Both the position numbers and the translations under genes were made by a program. A stretch of DNA of 37,202 nt from Bacteroidota bacterium (GTDB lineage Bacteria; Bacteroidota; Bacteroidia; Chitinophagales; Chitinophagaceae). Below, piece by piece: positions 18,801 through 26,401 of this stretch. Position 1 is the first letter of the stretch; each line of letters opens with the position of its first letter. The stretch lies in assembly GCA_029561305.1 (NCBI GenBank), contig JAKQJG010000314.1, forward strand, positions 1 through 37,202. The letters run 5' to 3'. The notes beneath the pieces are model-generated. The model saw only the letters and a program-made list of their open reading frames with translations, was not told where the DNA came from and searched no databases.

Positions 18801-20639
18801 TGTAAAGTTTGCCCTGAACCTCGCAATGGGTGGATTGATCAGGATATAATTTGGCATGACCAGCGAATCCATACAGCCGCCATTCCAGATTCTGAGTTTA
18901 ATATCAAAATACCCTGTATCACGATACTGGTGTACCGGGTTTTGCAAAGTTGACCTGGTGCTGTCACCAAATTCCCATAACCACCTGTTGGCGCCAGTGG
19001 AAAGATTGGTAAATGTTATAGGATTTTTAGCACAAGAACTCAAAGGATCGGCGCTGAAGTTAGCTGTTGGTTTACTGCTTGCTACCACTCCACGTAAAAC
19101 GGTGGCAGTATCTGTACAGCCACTTGCTGTAACTACAATAACAGAAATGTTATACGCTCCTTCGGTTGAAAATGTATGCGTGGGTGATACATCTGTTGAT
19201 GTAGTGCCATCCCCAAAATTCCAGGTATAACTGGTTACCGGATCGGCTATATCAAGCGATGCACTGAAAGTTTTTGTGAAGGGCGCACATCCACTGTCCG
19301 GTACATTGGCGATGGTTGCAACCGGTCTTACTATAGAAATATAATTTGTTTTAGTAATTGAATCACTGCAACCATTTGTATTAGTGGTAACAAGCTTTAC
19401 TGAGAAATTGCCTGCATTGTTATACGTATGGGAAGGACTTTGCAGAGCGGATGTGCCTCCGTCGCCAAAGCTCCAGGTCCATGCAGTTGAGTTGACAGAC
19501 TGGTTAGTAAAATTTACTGTAAGCGGAGCCCTGCAATTAGCAGTATCTGAGCCGGAAAATGCGGCTGTCGGCTTAGACTGCACCGTTATGCTCCTTGTAG
19601 CTGAATCAATACAGGCGCCAAAATTAGCTACCATTTTAACTGTGTAGTTCCCGGCTGTATTGTAAGTGTGGGATGCGTTGAGTTGTGTACTGCTGCTGCC
19701 GTCTCCAAAATCCCAATATACGGATGCAGGCATCGGGGCAGAGGTATTTGTAAACTGCATATTGGCACCCTGGCAAATTGTTTGCGGGGTGGTGAATTTA
19801 GCCTCAACAGAACCAACCGTAACTGCATTGTTTTTTATCAGCGTATCCGAACATCCGTTGGCGTTAGTCAATACCAGTTTTACAGTGTATGTGCCATTAG
19901 TTGAATACGTGTGAAATGGATTGATAAGGTCAGATGTACTTCCATCCCCAAAATCCCAGCTATAATTAATCACACCCGTACCGGTTGACTGGTTTTGAAA
20001 ATTGATCGTAACGGGTGCTTTACAGGTTTCCGGGTTGTCGTTCGTAAACTGCGCCAATACGCCGGTACTGATTTGTATCAGCGATGTCTTGGTTAAAGTT
20101 GAAACACATCCATTGGAGTTTCTTACCTGGAGGGTTACATTAAAGTTCCTTGCTGTAGTATATACATGTGATGGGTTTTGCTGCGTTGAAGTATTACCAT
20201 CTCCAAAATCCCATAACCAGGAAGTGATCGTGCCGCTTCTTGGTACCGTCATGTCGGTGAAATTTACCGGCAGCGGATAACAGCCACTGGTAGAAGAGGC
20301 AGAAAAATCAATCGTTGGATTGGCAAAAACTTCTATGTAATCAGTTTTTATCACTGAATCTTCACTGGAAGCATTCCTTACCACTAATTTCACAGTGTAT
20401 TTACCTGGCGAAAAATAAGTGGCAGACGGGTTTTGGAGAAACGAAATGGTTCCGTTTCCAAGATCCCAGCGCCATTGGTTGGGGCTGCCCTGGCTTTCGT
20501 CAGTAAATCTTACAATGAGAGGGGAACATCCGCTTACGGGTGTTGCACTGAATTGTGCAGCTACTTGTGCTTTTGTGGCTAAGCTTGCTGTGAATAAGGC
20601 AAACAGGATAAATGCCCTGAAAAATCTTCCTGCATTCAT
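15834..20639 (-). CDS. Giant PKD-repeat surface protein with T9SS type B sorting domain (copy 3)
   Basis: The 1601-residue protein starts MNAGRFFRAFILFALF, a signal peptide ending near TKAQV. Fifteen PKD-type repeats of about 80 residues follow. All keep a recognisable core, including repeat 4 (YWDFGDGSSS), which is degenerate in the other two copies. Three Ig-like domains follow, the first with LSCINC. The type B C-terminal domain has the canonical PNTFSPNGDGSNDVFFP signature. It is the most divergent of the three paralogues and keeps the most complete motifs, so it may be nearest the ancestral form (inference). It is predicted to be a long, rod-like, disulfide-braced surface protein exported by T9SS. 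It is the first gene of the giant-gene cluster in the direction of transcription. Confidence 0.93.
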   Translation of the reverse strand: MNAGRFFRAFILFALFTASLATKAQVAAQFSATPVSGCSPLIVRFTDESQGSPNQWRWDLGNGTISFLQNPSATYFSPGKYTVKLVVRNASSEDSVIKTDYIEVFANPTIDFSASSTSGCYPLPVNFTDMTVPRSGTITSWLWDFGDGNTSTQQNPSHVYTTARNFNVTLQVRNSNGCVSTLTKTSLIQISTGVLAQFTNDNPETCKAPVTINFQNQSTGTGVINYSWDFGDGSTSDLINPFHTYSTNGTYTVKLVLTNANGCSDTLIKNNAVTVGSVEAKFTTPQTICQGANMQFTNTSAPMPASVYWDFGDGSSSTQLNASHTYNTAGNYTVKMVANFGACIDSATRSITVQSKPTAAFSGSDTANCRAPLTVNFTNQSVNSTAWTWSFGDGGTSALQSPSHTYNNAGNFSVKLVTTNTNGCSDSITKTNYISIVRPVATIANVPDSGCAPFTKTFSASLDIADPVTSYTWNFGDGTTSTDVSPTHTFSTEGAYNISVIVVTASGCTDTATVLRGVVASSKPTANFSADPLSSCAKNPITFTNLSTGANRWLWEFGDSTRSTLQNPVHQYRDTGYFDIKLRIWNGGCMDSLVMPNYILINPPIARFRANFTCGNPFVRTFLDQSIGAEEWHWDFGDGNTSTVRSPAHTFASPGTYTVTLRVVNNTFGCDYTSTRQVQIIDTEAQFSTPDTTVCKGDNVIFTTGLSLANINSLNWNFGDGTASVNSGFQSTGVDHIFNRTGQFNIRLITVDKNGCSDTLVKASYISVSGPAASFAPANGGSCLNATVIFNDASTGTSPVQQWEWQYGDGTSEILTAPPFQHLYTTAGSYAVKLKVTDAQGCTDSTTLATSLIISSPKANFSTADTFSCPGRRIRFINQSTGSGLTYRWNFGDNSTASSQNPLHPYANDGVYSVKLVIADPFGCSDSITKTNYITINSPVALFSLSDTASNCPPLVVQFTNQSTNAQSIRWDFGDSTYSTDANPTHFYNYPGIYHAKLIATGIGGCVVTHERTITIKGPEGSFTYNPLAGCNPVTVNFSATTNGRYSFVWDFNDGTTVTTNDSILSHTYTYPGRYVPKMILIDQSGCQVPIRGRDSITVSNVTNHFSFDRRLLCDSGIVSFADSSIITEGDNISLYQWDFGDGITSITQHPAHQYLQPGIYYPQLITVSRMGCTDTLRAASPVRVVASPRVNILSTGNGCTPLTVTFNSQLAVPDTSVITWQWNFANGNTAVTASPAAQQYLTAGLHNITLIGTNSSGCTDTASLAVESYAIPVVNAGADFILCKGSGKTIETTGADTYTWSPAAGLSCINCANPVTSTQSNITYTVTGTSNQGCSAVDSINVSIKEKSRITYSSSDSLCAGSSKKLFATGTDSYSWSPANGLDNPNISEPTAAPSVTTNYMVVGSDDLGCFKDTGYVNIRVNPMPTVEAGADKTINVGQTIDLVPVISADVTTVVWNPTTGLFRNVYPGISVKPMENTEYNVEVKNRGGCLARDRVTVYVICNGSNIFVPNTFSPNGDGSNDVFFPRGTGLFKIKSLRIFTRWGEIVFEKTNFDANNAAYGWDGTSKGQKANPDVFVYTLEVICDNGSVLTYRGNISLVK

Positions 20640-20777
20640 GGATAATTGGCTTTTGTTTTTATAAACTTTTGAGCACAGTAACAGCTCAACTTGTATATAA
20701 CTCCAAAAAGCGGGAAAAATTGTGAGGCAGGGTCAAATTACACCTGGCATAAAATACGGGTTAAAAGCAAAAATTAT
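20640..20777. promoter_or_regulatory. Leader/promoter region of giant PKD gene copy 3 with a small palindrome
   Basis: The 138-bp spacer upstream of the gene holds TTGAGC at 20669-20674 and its complement GCTCAA at 20684-20689 (9-nt loop), about 30 bp from the start codon on the minus strand. No clear TAnnTTTG box was seen. The region must contain the promoter or read-through path from the lipoprotein gene upstream. Confidence 0.4.
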
Positions 20778-21233
20778 TTATAATCTTCTCATGTGCAACA
20801 CCTTTGGATCGGTAGTGCCCCAGGGTGCCAGTTCCATTACAGGCAGCGATTTTTTGGTAAACTTCCAGGGCCTGTTGAGAAAGGTATAGGTAGAAGGAGG
20901 AGCAGGGTTGTTAATACTAATGACGAGCCTGCTGTAATCTTCATTGCTGCTCCAGGTGCCTGTATAAGTGATGGCTCCATTTTTCCCTGTCATTACGCCA
21001 TCGTAGTAGGTGGCGCCTTTTTTCATGATGAAGGTGTCCGCAATGTAGTTGGCGGTAATATCCGCTGCGGTATCCTTTGCGTATTCCACAATAAAGTTTT
21101 TATTCAATATGGTTTCCTCAAAATACTCCTGCAGGGTTTGCTGGGAAATATCTTCCACCTTTTTTTTGCAACTCACAAGCAACAACGCGGCAGCCAGTAT
21201 CAGGGCGACATACATTCTGTAGTTATAGATCAT
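20778..21233 (-). CDS. Small lipoprotein of unknown function
   Basis: The likely product is 151 residues beginning MIYNYRMYVALILAAALLLVSC. LVSC is a lipobox and would give a lipid-modified Cys at residue 22, followed by a lysine-rich KKK. The open frame extends upstream to 21347, but a TAnnTTTG box at 21248-21255 lies inside that extension. The start is therefore placed at 21233, with 21215 as the alternative. The mature part is a small beta-rich domain (GAITYTGTWSSNEDYSRLVISI, ending RPWKFTKKSLPVMELAPWGTTDP). This resembles lipocalin-like small Bacteroidota lipoproteins, but no family is recognised with certainty. It is divergent from the nif3-family gene. Confidence 0.75.
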   Translation of the reverse strand: MIYNYRMYVALILAAALLLVSCKKKVEDISQQTLQEYFEETILNKNFIVEYAKDTAADITANYIADTFIMKKGATYYDGVMTGKNGAITYTGTWSSNEDYSRLVISINNPAPPSTYTFLNRPWKFTKKSLPVMELAPWGTTDPKVLHMRRL

Positions 21234-21247
21234 CACAGGTATTTCGC

Positions 21248-21255
21248 CAAATTTA
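21248..21255 (-). promoter_or_regulatory. Putative -7 box for the small lipoprotein gene
   Basis: On the minus strand TAAATTTG matches TAnnTTTG exactly, 14 bp before the ATG at 21233. The implied leader is very short with that ATG and about 27 nt with the ATG at 21215. No convincing -33 TTG was found. Confidence 0.5.
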
Positions 21256-21335
21256 CGCATTAAAAAGTTCCTTGTCATAACTGTGGAAATTTTATTAAGG
21301 GTGTTGCCTTTGAGAACGGTTGGCAGGGCAAAAAA

Positions 21336-21362
21336 TTGTACAGGCATATCAAACTATATTTG
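21336..21362 (+). promoter_or_regulatory. Putative promoter for the nif3-family gene
   Basis: TATATTTG at 21355-21362 matches TAnnTTTG. TTG at 21336-21338 lies 16 bp upstream, slightly closer than the usual -33 spacing. The start codon is 55 bp downstream of the box. Confidence 0.5.
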
Positions 21363-21417
21363 CCGTTGAAAACTGCTGTCTGTAAATTTCCAATAGCTTT
21401 AGCAAAATTTCGGGTTC

Positions 21418-22515
21418 ATGAAAATTAGAGATATCATTTCACATTTGGAGCTGATTGCCCCTCTGCAGTTACAGGAGAGTTATGACAATGCAGGGCTAAT
21501 TACCGGCAATACAGACTGGGATTGTAACGGTATACTGGTATCACTGGATGCCACAGAAGAGGTGATACAGGAGGCGATAGAGAAAAAATGCAACCTCGTA
21601 GTGGCTCATCACCCCATCGTTTTTGGCGGACTAAAGAAAATAACCGGTAGAAATTATGTGGAACGTACAGTAATCGCTGCCATAAAAAATGATATTGCTA
21701 TTTACGCCATCCATACCAACCTCGATAATGTGATATCGGGTGTAAATGGCAAAATGGCGGATATGCTCGGCCTGGTGAACCGGCAGATCTTATTACCCAA
21801 AAGCAGATTGCTTAAAAAGTTGATCGTATTTGTTCCATCAGCAGCAGCAGAAAATCTGCGTACTGCAATATTCACTGCCGGGGGTGGGCATATTGGTAAT
21901 TACAGCGAATGCAGTTTTAATACAACGGGTGAGGGCACTTTTAAAGCAGGCAAGGGCGCCAATCCATATGCTGGCAGTATGGGTGAGCGCCATACAGAAC
22001 AGGAAGTTAAAGTGGAAGTAATATTTCAAAGCTGGCTGGAGAGCAAGCTAATAAAAGCAATGTTGGCGGCTCACCCTTATGAAGAAGTGGCTTATGATAT
22101 AATGACCTTAGAAAATGAACTGTCCACCACTGGAACAGGCCTCATAGGAGAGCTTTCCACTACGATGGATGAATCCGCTTGCTTATCTCATATTAAAAAA
22201 GTATTTGGTGTAACCGTGATAAGACACACGCCACTAACCGGCCAACCTGTAAAAAAAATAGCGGTTTGTGGTGGCGCAGGCAGTTTTTTGATAAAAGCCG
22301 CCATCAATGCAGGAGCCCGGTTCTACATTACTGCCGATGTTAAATACCACGAGTTCTTTGACGCAGAAAAAAGGCTGGTAATAGCGGATATTGGTCATTA
22401 TGAAAGTGAACAATACACCATTAGCCTGCTTTTTGATATTTTAAAGGAAAAATACCCTACCTTCGCCGTCCTGAAAACGGAAATAAACACCAACCCGGTG
22501 CATTATTTTCTCTGA
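21418..22515 (+). CDS. Nif3-like dinuclear metal-centre protein (YqfO type)
   Basis: The 365-residue protein starts MKIRDIISHLELIAPLQLQESYDNAGL, the family N-terminus. Metal ligands are visible in AHHPIVF (His64, His65), HTNLD (Asp103) and near the C-terminus in DIGHYESE. The length of 365 rather than ~250 reflects the middle insertion domain of the YqfO type (about residues 130-230, including AHPYEEVAYDI). The family is annotated as GTP cyclohydrolase I type 2, but the true activity is not settled. It is followed 68 bp downstream by the zinc-ribbon coiled-coil gene with no terminator; these two families often sit together, so an operon is likely. Confidence 0.95.
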   Translation: MKIRDIISHLELIAPLQLQESYDNAGLITGNTDWDCNGILVSLDATEEVIQEAIEKKCNLVVAHHPIVFGGLKKITGRNYVERTVIAAIKNDIAIYAIHTNLDNVISGVNGKMADMLGLVNRQILLPKSRLLKKLIVFVPSAAAENLRTAIFTAGGGHIGNYSECSFNTTGEGTFKAGKGANPYAGSMGERHTEQEVKVEVIFQSWLESKLIKAMLAAHPYEEVAYDIMTLENELSTTGTGLIGELSTTMDESACLSHIKKVFGVTVIRHTPLTGQPVKKIAVCGGAGSFLIKAAINAGARFYITADVKYHEFFDAEKRLVIADIGHYESEQYTISLLFDILKEKYPTFAVLKTEINTNPVHYFL

Positions 22516-22583
22516 AAAAAAAGAACAATAACTACCACAAAATTCAGGCGAATAACCAAAAGCGCCGCACAAACAACAACATT

Positions 22584-23339
22584 ATGGCTTCAGTAAAAGA
22601 CTTTTCAGTAGAAGAAAAATTGAAATCACTCCTGCGTCTTCAAAAGATTGACGGCAAACTGGACGAGATCCAGATATTAAAAGGTGAATTGCCAATTGAA
22701 GTGAAAGACCTGGAGGATGAAATTGAAGGATTACATGCACGCCAGTTAAGGGTAGAGGAAGAAATAAATGGTATGCAGGAGTTTATCAACCAGAAAAAAG
22801 AAGCGATAAAGGAAGCAGAAGCGTTGATAAAAAAATATGAAAAGCAAAGTGAGAATGTAAAAAATAACCGGGAGTTTGAAGCAATCAACAAAGAAATTGA
22901 AATGCAAACCCTGGAAGTTAAGCTATGTGAGAAGCACATCAAAGACGCTACGGAAGAAATAGCTGACAAGGCAAGACAATTGGAAAGCGCCAAAAAAGCG
23001 GTTAGTACCAAAGAAGGTAACCTTAGCGGAAAAAAAGGGGAATTAGAAAAAATTATTGGCGAAACCGAGAAGGAAGAAAAGCACTACGAAAAATTAGCGG
23101 GTGATGCAAGGTCACACGTGGATGAGCGCCTGATCACCAGCTACGACAGGATCAGGAAAAGCTACCGTAATGGTCTGGCTGTGGTGCCTGTGGAAAGGGA
23201 TAGCTGTGGTGGTTGTTTTCATGCCATTCCTCCGCAAAGACAAAGTGAGATCAAGCTGCGCAAAAAGGTAATTGTTTGTGAGAACTGCGGAAGGATACTT
23301 GTTGATACTGATCTGAATGACAGCGTGGAAGTTAAGTAA
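22584..23339 (+). CDS. Coiled-coil protein with C-terminal C4 zinc ribbon
   Basis: The 251-residue cytoplasmic protein is almost entirely charged coiled coil to residue ~195, forming a helical hairpin. It then ends in a zinc ribbon with CGGC (Cys208, Cys211) and CENC (Cys232, Cys235). This is the CT398-like/zf-RING_7 family, common next to nif3 genes. Its molecular role is unknown; proposed roles for relatives involve nucleic-acid or flagellar/secretion partners. It is probably cotranscribed with the nif3-family gene upstream and closed by the terminator at 23362-23395. Confidence 0.92.
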   Translation: MASVKDFSVEEKLKSLLRLQKIDGKLDEIQILKGELPIEVKDLEDEIEGLHARQLRVEEEINGMQEFINQKKEAIKEAEALIKKYEKQSENVKNNREFEAINKEIEMQTLEVKLCEKHIKDATEEIADKARQLESAKKAVSTKEGNLSGKKGELEKIIGETEKEEKHYEKLAGDARSHVDERLITSYDRIRKSYRNGLAVVPVERDSCGGCFHAIPPQRQSEIKLRKKVIVCENCGRILVDTDLNDSVEVK

Positions 23340-23361
23340 TTACTAAGCGTACAATATTTTT

Positions 23362-23395
23362 AAAAAGCACTTCATAATGGAGTGCTTTTTTATTA
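23362..23395 (+). terminator. Intrinsic terminator of the nif3/zinc-ribbon operon
   Basis: AAAAAGCACT (23362-23371), a 9-nt loop, then AGTGCTTTTT and further T residues. It is near-symmetric, about 22 bp after the stop codon and ahead of recN. Confidence 0.9.
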
Positions 23396-23444
23396 GCAGC
23401 GCTTAAAATAAAAACAGAATAGATTAATTTGCCTTTCTGAAATT

Positions 23445-25097
23445 ATGCTTCAAAAACTATACATAGCTAATTACGCCATCATAGAAGAACTGTCGGTTGA
23501 CTTTTCTCAGGGGTTGAATGTGATAACAGGGGAAACAGGTGCCGGTAAAAGTATCATCATGGGCGCATTAAGTTTGATCCTGGGCGAGCGGGCCGAAAGC
23601 AGCGCATTATTTAACAAAGAAAAAAAATGCGTGGTGGAAGCCTGCTTCGAGGCCAGAGGCAATGAGGTGGTAATGCTTTTCTTAAAGGCCAATGAACTGG
23701 ATAATGAAGAGTTGTTGCTGATACGCAGGGAAATTGCTGTGAACGGAAAATCAAGGGCGTTTATAAACGATACCCCCGTAAACCTTGCACAATTAAAGGC
23801 AATCACTTCTTTGCTGGTAGATCTTCACCAGCAATTTGATACACTTGAACTGGGCGATGATGAACTGCAACGGCAATTGCTGGATGGATTGGCGGGCAAC
23901 CTGGAATTATTGAACGAATATCAAATAGTATATAAAAATTACAGGCAGGCCGAAAAGGAACTGGCAGCGTTAAAACAGCAGCAAAAAGAACACCTGGCAT
24001 CGCTTGATTACAATAAATTCCTTTTTGAAGAACTGGATGAACTTGCATTGGTGGAAAATGAACTGGAAAGTTTAGAGGCAGAGTTAAAATTGATCAGTCA
24101 TGCTGAAGAAGTAAAAAAGGAATTAAGCGGCATTTATCTTGAATTAATGGAATCTGAAACACCGGTAGTACAACAATTGAAGGTACTTTCTGGCAAACTG
24201 GGATATTTAAAGCAGTATCATGAAACTGCCGGAGAGCTCAGCAACCGGTTGCATAGCCTGCAATTAGAACTGGATGATATCGCTGCCGGTATAGATCAGT
24301 TAAATGCCGGAATTTATTACGACCCGGAACGTATGCAGGTGGTCAATGACAGGATGTCTGCAGGCTACAGGTTGTTAAAAAAACACAATGTAACTGCTAC
24401 CAGCCACCTGATTGAAATAAAAGAAACGTTACAGCAAAAACTGGATATAGTTTTAAATATTGATGGTGCCATTGCCGAAAAAGAAAGAGCCACTGCTGCG
24501 CTGGTGGAAGCATGTAATAAAGCAGCTGCAAAAATTTCTGCCAACAGGCAAAAAGCGACCAAGCCATTTACTGACAAAGTAAACTCCCTGTTACAACAAG
24601 TAGGTATGCCCAATGCTCAGATTAGCATTAAAATGGCACCGGTTTCCTTATCCCAATACGGTGCCGATACAGTTACCTACCTTTTTGATGCAAACAAAAC
24701 AGGCCGGTTTGAACCATTGAATAAAGTTGCGAGTGGTGGTGAACTAAGCAGGCTGATGCTTTGTATAAAATCAGTAGTGGCAAAAAAACTCCAGTTGCCA
24801 ACATTGATTTTCGACGAAATAGATACTGGTATTAGCGGAGAAGCTGCTAAGCAGGTGGGTATTATTATGAAAGAACTTAGCGCTGGTCACCAGTTGATTT
24901 CAATCACGCACCAGCCTCAAATTGCCGCAAAAGCCACAGCTCATTATTTTGTGTATAAAAGCAAGTCGGACGGTAAAATCAATACCGCTGTACGGCGCCT
25001 TACCAATGCAGAAAGGGTGGAAGCTATCGCAAGAATGATCGGTGGAGAAAAGCCCAGTGCTGCCGCACTGCAGAATGCAAAAGAAATGGTTGAATGA
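23445..25097 (+). CDS. recN: DNA repair protein RecN
   Basis: The 550-residue SMC-like ATPase has the usual RecN length. Walker A GETGAGKS is at residues 29-36. Long coiled-coil arms follow on both sides of a middle region, then the ABC signature ASGGELSRLML and Walker B LIFDEIDTGISGE, and the H-loop SITHQPQIAAKA. RecN acts in the cytoplasm in double-strand break repair. The neighbours upstream are separated by a terminator. A near-consensus box TTAATTTG at 23424-23431 lies just before the ATG, which would give a very short leader. No truncation or frameshift is seen. Confidence 0.97.
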   Translation: MLQKLYIANYAIIEELSVDFSQGLNVITGETGAGKSIIMGALSLILGERAESSALFNKEKKCVVEACFEARGNEVVMLFLKANELDNEELLLIRREIAVNGKSRAFINDTPVNLAQLKAITSLLVDLHQQFDTLELGDDELQRQLLDGLAGNLELLNEYQIVYKNYRQAEKELAALKQQQKEHLASLDYNKFLFEELDELALVENELESLEAELKLISHAEEVKKELSGIYLELMESETPVVQQLKVLSGKLGYLKQYHETAGELSNRLHSLQLELDDIAAGIDQLNAGIYYDPERMQVVNDRMSAGYRLLKKHNVTATSHLIEIKETLQQKLDIVLNIDGAIAEKERATAALVEACNKAAAKISANRQKATKPFTDKVNSLLQQVGMPNAQISIKMAPVSLSQYGADTVTYLFDANKTGRFEPLNKVASGGELSRLMLCIKSVVAKKLQLPTLIFDEIDTGISGEAAKQVGIIMKELSAGHQLISITHQPQIAAKATAHYFVYKSKSDGKINTAVRRLTNAERVEAIARMIGGEKPSAAALQNAKEMVE

Positions 25098-25171
25098 TAT
25101 GGGTAAGCATCTTTAGTTAAAGGTATCAGATCGATTAAAATATTAACTTACAGCCGTAAAAAAACACACAA

Positions 25172-25393
25172 ATGAAAAAATTACTTTCCATCCTTGCTTT
25201 TGCTGGTATAATGGCAGCTTGCAACAATGCTGACGATGCTGCTGGCAATAAATCTACGGATGAATCATCTGCTGGCAGCACAAAATCGTTTGCCGACTCA
25301 ATTGCTGACTTACAACAACCCGCTGACTCAATTTCTGCTGTACAACCTGCTGATTCGGCAGTAGATAACACAAAAGAGGCTGCAAAACAGTAA
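25172..25393 (+). CDS. Tiny acidic lipoprotein
   Basis: The 73-residue product starts MKKLLSILAFAGIMAAC. MAAC is an acceptable lipobox, and N-acylated Cys17 would begin the mature protein. The remaining 57 residues are low-complexity and acidic, rich in Ala, Asp and Ser, with the word PADS occurring twice (QPADSISAVQPADSAV). They are probably disordered. No family is recognised. It lies 74 bp after recN and is followed within 25 bp by a strong hairpin, which supports it being a real expressed gene. Confidence 0.75.
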   Translation: MKKLLSILAFAGIMAACNNADDAAGNKSTDESSAGSTKSFADSIADLQQPADSISAVQPADSAVDNTKEAAKQ

Positions 25394-25415
25394 TTGAACT
25401 ACCAGAAATATACTG

Positions 25416-25445
25416 AAGCCCCGGTTTACCGGGGCTTTGCAATTA
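25416..25445 (+). terminator. Intrinsic terminator after the tiny lipoprotein gene
   Basis: AAGCCCCGGT (25416-25425) pairs perfectly with ACCGGGGCTT (25428-25437). The T-tract is short (TTT, then AT-rich), so termination may be partial, but the stem is very stable. Confidence 0.8.
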
Positions 25446-25531
25446 AAGATATTTTATGGTTATATAAGCTGATAATGAGCTGACTCTGCTGGTTGTTAAA
25501 TATTTTAACAATATCCTAAAGTTTGAGGCAC

Positions 25532-25539
25532 TACTTTTG
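25532..25539 (+). promoter_or_regulatory. Putative -7 box that decides the L,D-transpeptidase start
   Basis: TACTTTTG matches TAnnTTTG. Transcription would begin around 25546, only a few bases before the first ATG at 25551, which favours the in-frame ATG at 25572. No TTG at the -33 position was seen. Confidence 0.5.
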
Positions 25540-25571
25540 CCATCCCTCGAATGAAATCTAATATTATTACT

Positions 25572-26381
25572 ATGAAAAATCGTAGCCGTAAAAGGGTGCA
25601 ATTATTTTTTTCCTCGATATTTATCTGCCTTTTGCACCTCCCATTTGTTTTTGCAAAAATGAAACCGAAGGTTGCTGGTACAGCATCAGAAACTTTCTTA
25701 TTAAATATGCCTGTTGCCAATGAAATGTTTACTGCGGAAGAGATGGCTCCGGTAACTTCCCCGGTCATTAATAGTGTATATGATAGTTTGAAACTGGCAT
25801 CTGCTGGTTTGTCGAAACAGGTGTTTGAGTATGCAATGAGAGGTTTTGATTACTTAAAACAAAAAGGGAAAATTGGCAATCCAAACATTATTACCATTGC
25901 AGACTTCAGCAAATCATCCTGTAAAAAAAGATTGTTCGTCATTGATCTTAAAAATTACAGAGTGCTTTTCAATACATATGTAGCTCATGGTATGAACAGC
26001 GGGCAGGAATACGCAAAGTATTTTTCTAATATTCCTGAAAGTAATAAAAGCAGCTTGGGATTTTATCAAACCAGTACTACCTACCAGGGGAAAAATGGTT
26101 ACTCCATGCATTTGACAGGATTAGAGAGGGGCATTAATGACAACGCTTATAACAGGGATATCGTAATGCATGGTGCTCCATATGTAAGCGAAAACCTGAT
26201 ACAGGCACAGGGCTTTCTGGGCCGCAGCCAGGGATGTCCTGCTGTACCACAAAAACAACACAAACAGATCATCGACAGGATAAAAAATGGTACCTGCCTG
26301 TTTATTTTTGGGGAAGACAGGAATTATTTCCAGCGTTCTTCAGTGGTAAAAAACACCATGCCTTTGCTGGCCTCTAAATAA
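25572..26381 (+). CDS. Secreted murein L,D-transpeptidase catalytic domain protein
   Basis: Taken from the ATG at 25572, the protein is 269 residues and starts MKNRSRKRVQLFFSSIFICLL, a normal signal peptide with a basic n-region. The upstream ATG at 25551 would add MKSNIIT in front and leave almost no leader. The catalytic domain has His200 in VMHGAPYV and the SxGC motif SQGCPAVP with Cys222 as nucleophile. This is the arrangement of the Bacteroidota L,D-transpeptidase catalytic domain family (YkuD fold). It should act in the periplasm on peptidoglycan cross-links. It is closed by its own terminator and is followed by dapA, which supplies the diaminopimelate used in the same polymer; that link is thematic only. 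Confidence 0.9.
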   Translation: MKNRSRKRVQLFFSSIFICLLHLPFVFAKMKPKVAGTASETFLLNMPVANEMFTAEEMAPVTSPVINSVYDSLKLASAGLSKQVFEYAMRGFDYLKQKGKIGNPNIITIADFSKSSCKKRLFVIDLKNYRVLFNTYVAHGMNSGQEYAKYFSNIPESNKSSLGFYQTSTTYQGKNGYSMHLTGLERGINDNAYNRDIVMHGAPYVSENLIQAQGFLGRSQGCPAVPQKQHKQIIDRIKNGTCLFIFGEDRNYFQRSSVVKNTMPLLASK

Positions 26382-26401
26382 ATTGATATTTTAATCAGCG
26401 T

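Noticed and set aside
1595-20639. Many 60-120 codon plus-strand frames and repeated words inside the giant genes, which could be taken for small genes or a repeat array.
   Set aside because: They mirror the PKD-repeat coding sequence; spacing of about 250 bp and codon periodicity fit protein repeats, not CRISPR or tandem DNA repeats.
21234-21347. Upstream extension of the small lipoprotein gene to 21347.
   Set aside because: It would bury the lipobox signal peptide behind 38 residues, and a TAnnTTTG box lies within the extension.
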